A DNA stretch of 5,907 nucleotides from Candidatus Woesearchaeota archaeon (GTDB taxonomy: Archaea; Nanobdellota; Nanobdellia; Woesearchaeales; J091): contig RFJB01000079.1 of assembly GCA_003695045.1 (NCBI GenBank), positions 1-5,907 of the forward strand, in the 5' to 3' direction. The notes beneath the pieces were generated by a model. That model saw only the letters and a program-made list of their open reading frames with translations. It was not told the DNA's origin and searched no databases. Positions 5,202 to 5,907 of the stretch are shown piece after piece. How positions within the stretch are numbered: the first letter of the stretch is position 1; the number at the start of each line of letters is the position of its first letter. The translations under genes were made by a program, and so were the position numbers.

Positions 5202-5687
5202 TCAGGGAGCGTTCTGCTTTTCCTTTTCTTTAAGCTTTTTCGTGGTTTCTGTCATGTCGATAAGCTCAATGCCTGCCTTCTTTGAAAACTCGTAAATTCG
5301 CTCGTCCCTGTAGAACTCACCGAAGAATATTCTCTTTATGCCGGCATTGGCAATCATTTTGAAGCAGTTCCAGCAGGGGCTGGCAGTAACGTAAATGTCG
5401 GCACCGTTGATGTTAACACCGTTCCTGGCCGCCTGGACAATCGCGTTTGCTTCGGCATGCACTGTCGCAACGCAGTGGCCGTTCTCCATCATGTGGCCGA
5501 CCTCAGAGCAGTGGGGAAGGCCGCGAATGCTTCCGTTGTAGCCCGTGGAAAGAATCATCCTGTCCCTGACTATCACAGCGCCGACAAACTTCCTGTCGCA
5601 TGTCGACCTGCTCGCAACCTGCCTTGCAATAGTCATAAAATACTCGTCCCAGGAAGGCCTTGAGTCATGCGAAGAATCTTCCTTCAT
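5202..5687 (-). CDS. comEB: Deoxycytidylate (dCMP) deaminase, ComEB/T4-CD family
   Basis: Deaminates dCMP to dUMP, the substrate for thymidylate synthase, in the cytoplasm. The 161 residues show the whole family pattern: RPSWDEYFMTIA (10-21), SRSTCDR (26-32), VGAVIV (35-40), STGYNGSIRGLPHC (47-60), the zinc and proton-shuttle motif HAEANAI (77-83; H77, E79) and PCWNC (104-108; zinc ligands C105 and C108). A short Lys/Glu-rich tail ends the protein. The length is usual for the family. ATG 5687 is chosen because a TATA box lies 27-28 nt upstream and family homology starts about ten residues in; the start implies a leaderless mRNA. The stop lies 17 nt from the end of convergent nadA. An exact 10-bp direct repeat abuts the promoter on its upstream side. 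With nrdJ nearby, this suggests a role in dTTP supply. A free cytidine deaminase is less likely given the GYNG...HC motif. Confidence 0.95.
   Translation of the reverse strand: MKEDSSHDSRPSWDEYFMTIARQVASRSTCDRKFVGAVIVRDRMILSTGYNGSIRGLPHCSEVGHMMENGHCVATVHAEANAIVQAARNGVNINGADIYVTASPCWNCFKMIANAGIKRIFFGEFYRDERIYEFSKKAGIELIDMTETTKKLKEKEKQNAP
5213..5241 (+). terminator. T-rich terminator candidate for nadA
   Basis: About 30 nt past the nadA stop the plus strand has several T tracts (CTTTTCC, TTTTCTTTAA, GCTTTTTCG). They lie inside the 3' end of the convergent dCMP deaminase gene, so they may also just reflect its Lys/Glu-rich tail. Archaeal intrinsic terminators are T-rich like this. Confidence 0.35.
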
Positions 5688-5710
5688 GAAGCCAGTGCAT
5701 GAAGAGGAAG

Positions 5711-5718
5711 TATTTAAC
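5711..5718 (-). promoter_or_regulatory. TATA box for dCMP deaminase
   Basis: The minus strand reads GTTAAATA, centred 27-28 nt upstream of ATG 5687. This is the same geometry as cobO and nrdJ and supports a leaderless message. Confidence 0.55.
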
Positions 5719-5738
5719 GATTTCTAAAGATTTCTAAA
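5719..5738. repeat. Exact 10-bp tandem repeat abutting the dCMP deaminase TATA box
   Basis: GATTTCTAAA occurs twice head to tail (TTTAGAAATC x2 on the minus strand). It touches the upstream edge of the TATA box, where TFB would contact its recognition element, so a protein bound here could affect initiation. It could also be a slippage duplication without function. Confidence 0.9.
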
Positions 5739-5795
5739 GTTTCCCGCATGAGAAAACTGATGGAGTTGCAGCAGGGAGGGCAGTTCAAACAAAAC

Positions 5796-5803
5796 TATTT
5801 AAA
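5796..5803 (+). promoter_or_regulatory. TATA box for the rightmost gene
   Basis: TATTTAAA is centred about 44 nt before ATG 5844. It predicts a start near 5827 and a leader of about 17 nt that includes the Shine-Dalgarno. Unlike its neighbours this would be a leadered message. Confidence 0.55.
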
Positions 5804-5830
5804 GAAACGCGAAACGAAAACATAATACAA

Positions 5831-5840
5831 GGAGGGGGTG
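5831..5840 (+). promoter_or_regulatory. Strong Shine-Dalgarno for the rightmost gene
   Basis: GGAGGGGGTG lies 3 nt before ATG 5844, with its GGAGG core 8 nt before it. It fixes the start of the partial gene. Confidence 0.7.
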
Positions 5841-5843
5841 TGT

Positions 5844-5907
5844 ATGAAAAGTTCATCTTCATTTCTGGAAAACAGGGAAATCGGAAGTATAGTGGCAGGA
5901 AAATGGC
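5844..5907 (+). CDS. Start of an unrecognised gene (partial, runs off the right edge)
   Basis: Only the first 21 codons are present, beginning MKSSSSFLENREIGSIV and staying open to the window end. A strong Shine-Dalgarno and a TATA box at the right distances make the start credible. The peptide is too short to assign: it has a polar Ser-rich beginning and no signal peptide. It is divergent from dCMP deaminase, with 156 bp between the two starts. Confidence 0.6.
   Translation, partial: MKSSSSFLENREIGSIVAGKW

Noticed and set aside
5748..5825. 25-codon plus-strand open frame starting MRKLMELQQGG
   Set aside because: It has no Shine-Dalgarno or well-placed TATA box, and it overlaps the promoter of the rightmost gene.

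Overview
The window looks like archaeal DNA, probably from a small-genome lineage. Four of the genes have an AT-rich TATA-like box centred about 26-30 nt upstream of the chosen start codon, as expected for archaeal leaderless transcripts. No bacterial -35/-10 promoters are apparent, and AGA, AGG and ATA codons are used freely. A DPANN-type archaeon (Diapherotrites, Micrarchaeota or similar) is a guess from the mixture of genes and is not shown by the sequence.

Layout from left to right: (1) bases 1-700, minus strand: the N-terminal 233 residues of a membrane-anchored protein that runs off the left edge; its N-terminal part resembles the start of an amidohydrolase whose metal-binding HxH motif has been lost. 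(2) 849-1100, plus strand: a small two-helix membrane protein, divergent from (1). (3) 1106-1741, minus strand: CobO-type cob(I)alamin adenosyltransferase with an unusual CxxCxxC segment. (4) 1835-3952, minus strand: an adenosylcobalamin-dependent (class II) ribonucleotide reductase with an N-terminal ATP-cone. (5) 4117-5184, plus strand: quinolinate synthase NadA, divergent from nrdJ. (6) 5202-5687, minus strand: dCMP deaminase, convergent with nadA. (7) 5844-5907, plus strand: the first 21 codons of an unrecognised gene with a strong Shine-Dalgarno. No stretch longer than 300 bases lacks a gene. I see no RNA gene, mobile element or CRISPR array.

Most of the genes form a nucleotide and cofactor group. 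CobO makes the adenosylcobalamin that NrdJ uses to generate its thiyl radical, NrdJ makes deoxynucleotides, dCMP deaminase turns dCMP into dUMP for thymidylate synthesis, and NadA makes the quinolinate precursor of NAD.

The most unusual observation is in NrdJ. The fold motifs and the radical cysteine are intact, but both cysteines of the active-site redox pair (E. coli C225 and C462 columns) are alanine, the catalytic Asn of the N-x-C-x-E motif is serine, and the C-terminal tail that normally carries the relay cysteines is absent. The losses agree with each other and suggest a class II-like reductase that does not use the thioredoxin/disulfide route. Secondary points of interest are approximately 10-bp tandem direct repeats in several intergenic regions, and an intergenic leader with 68 A and 7 T in 116 bases.
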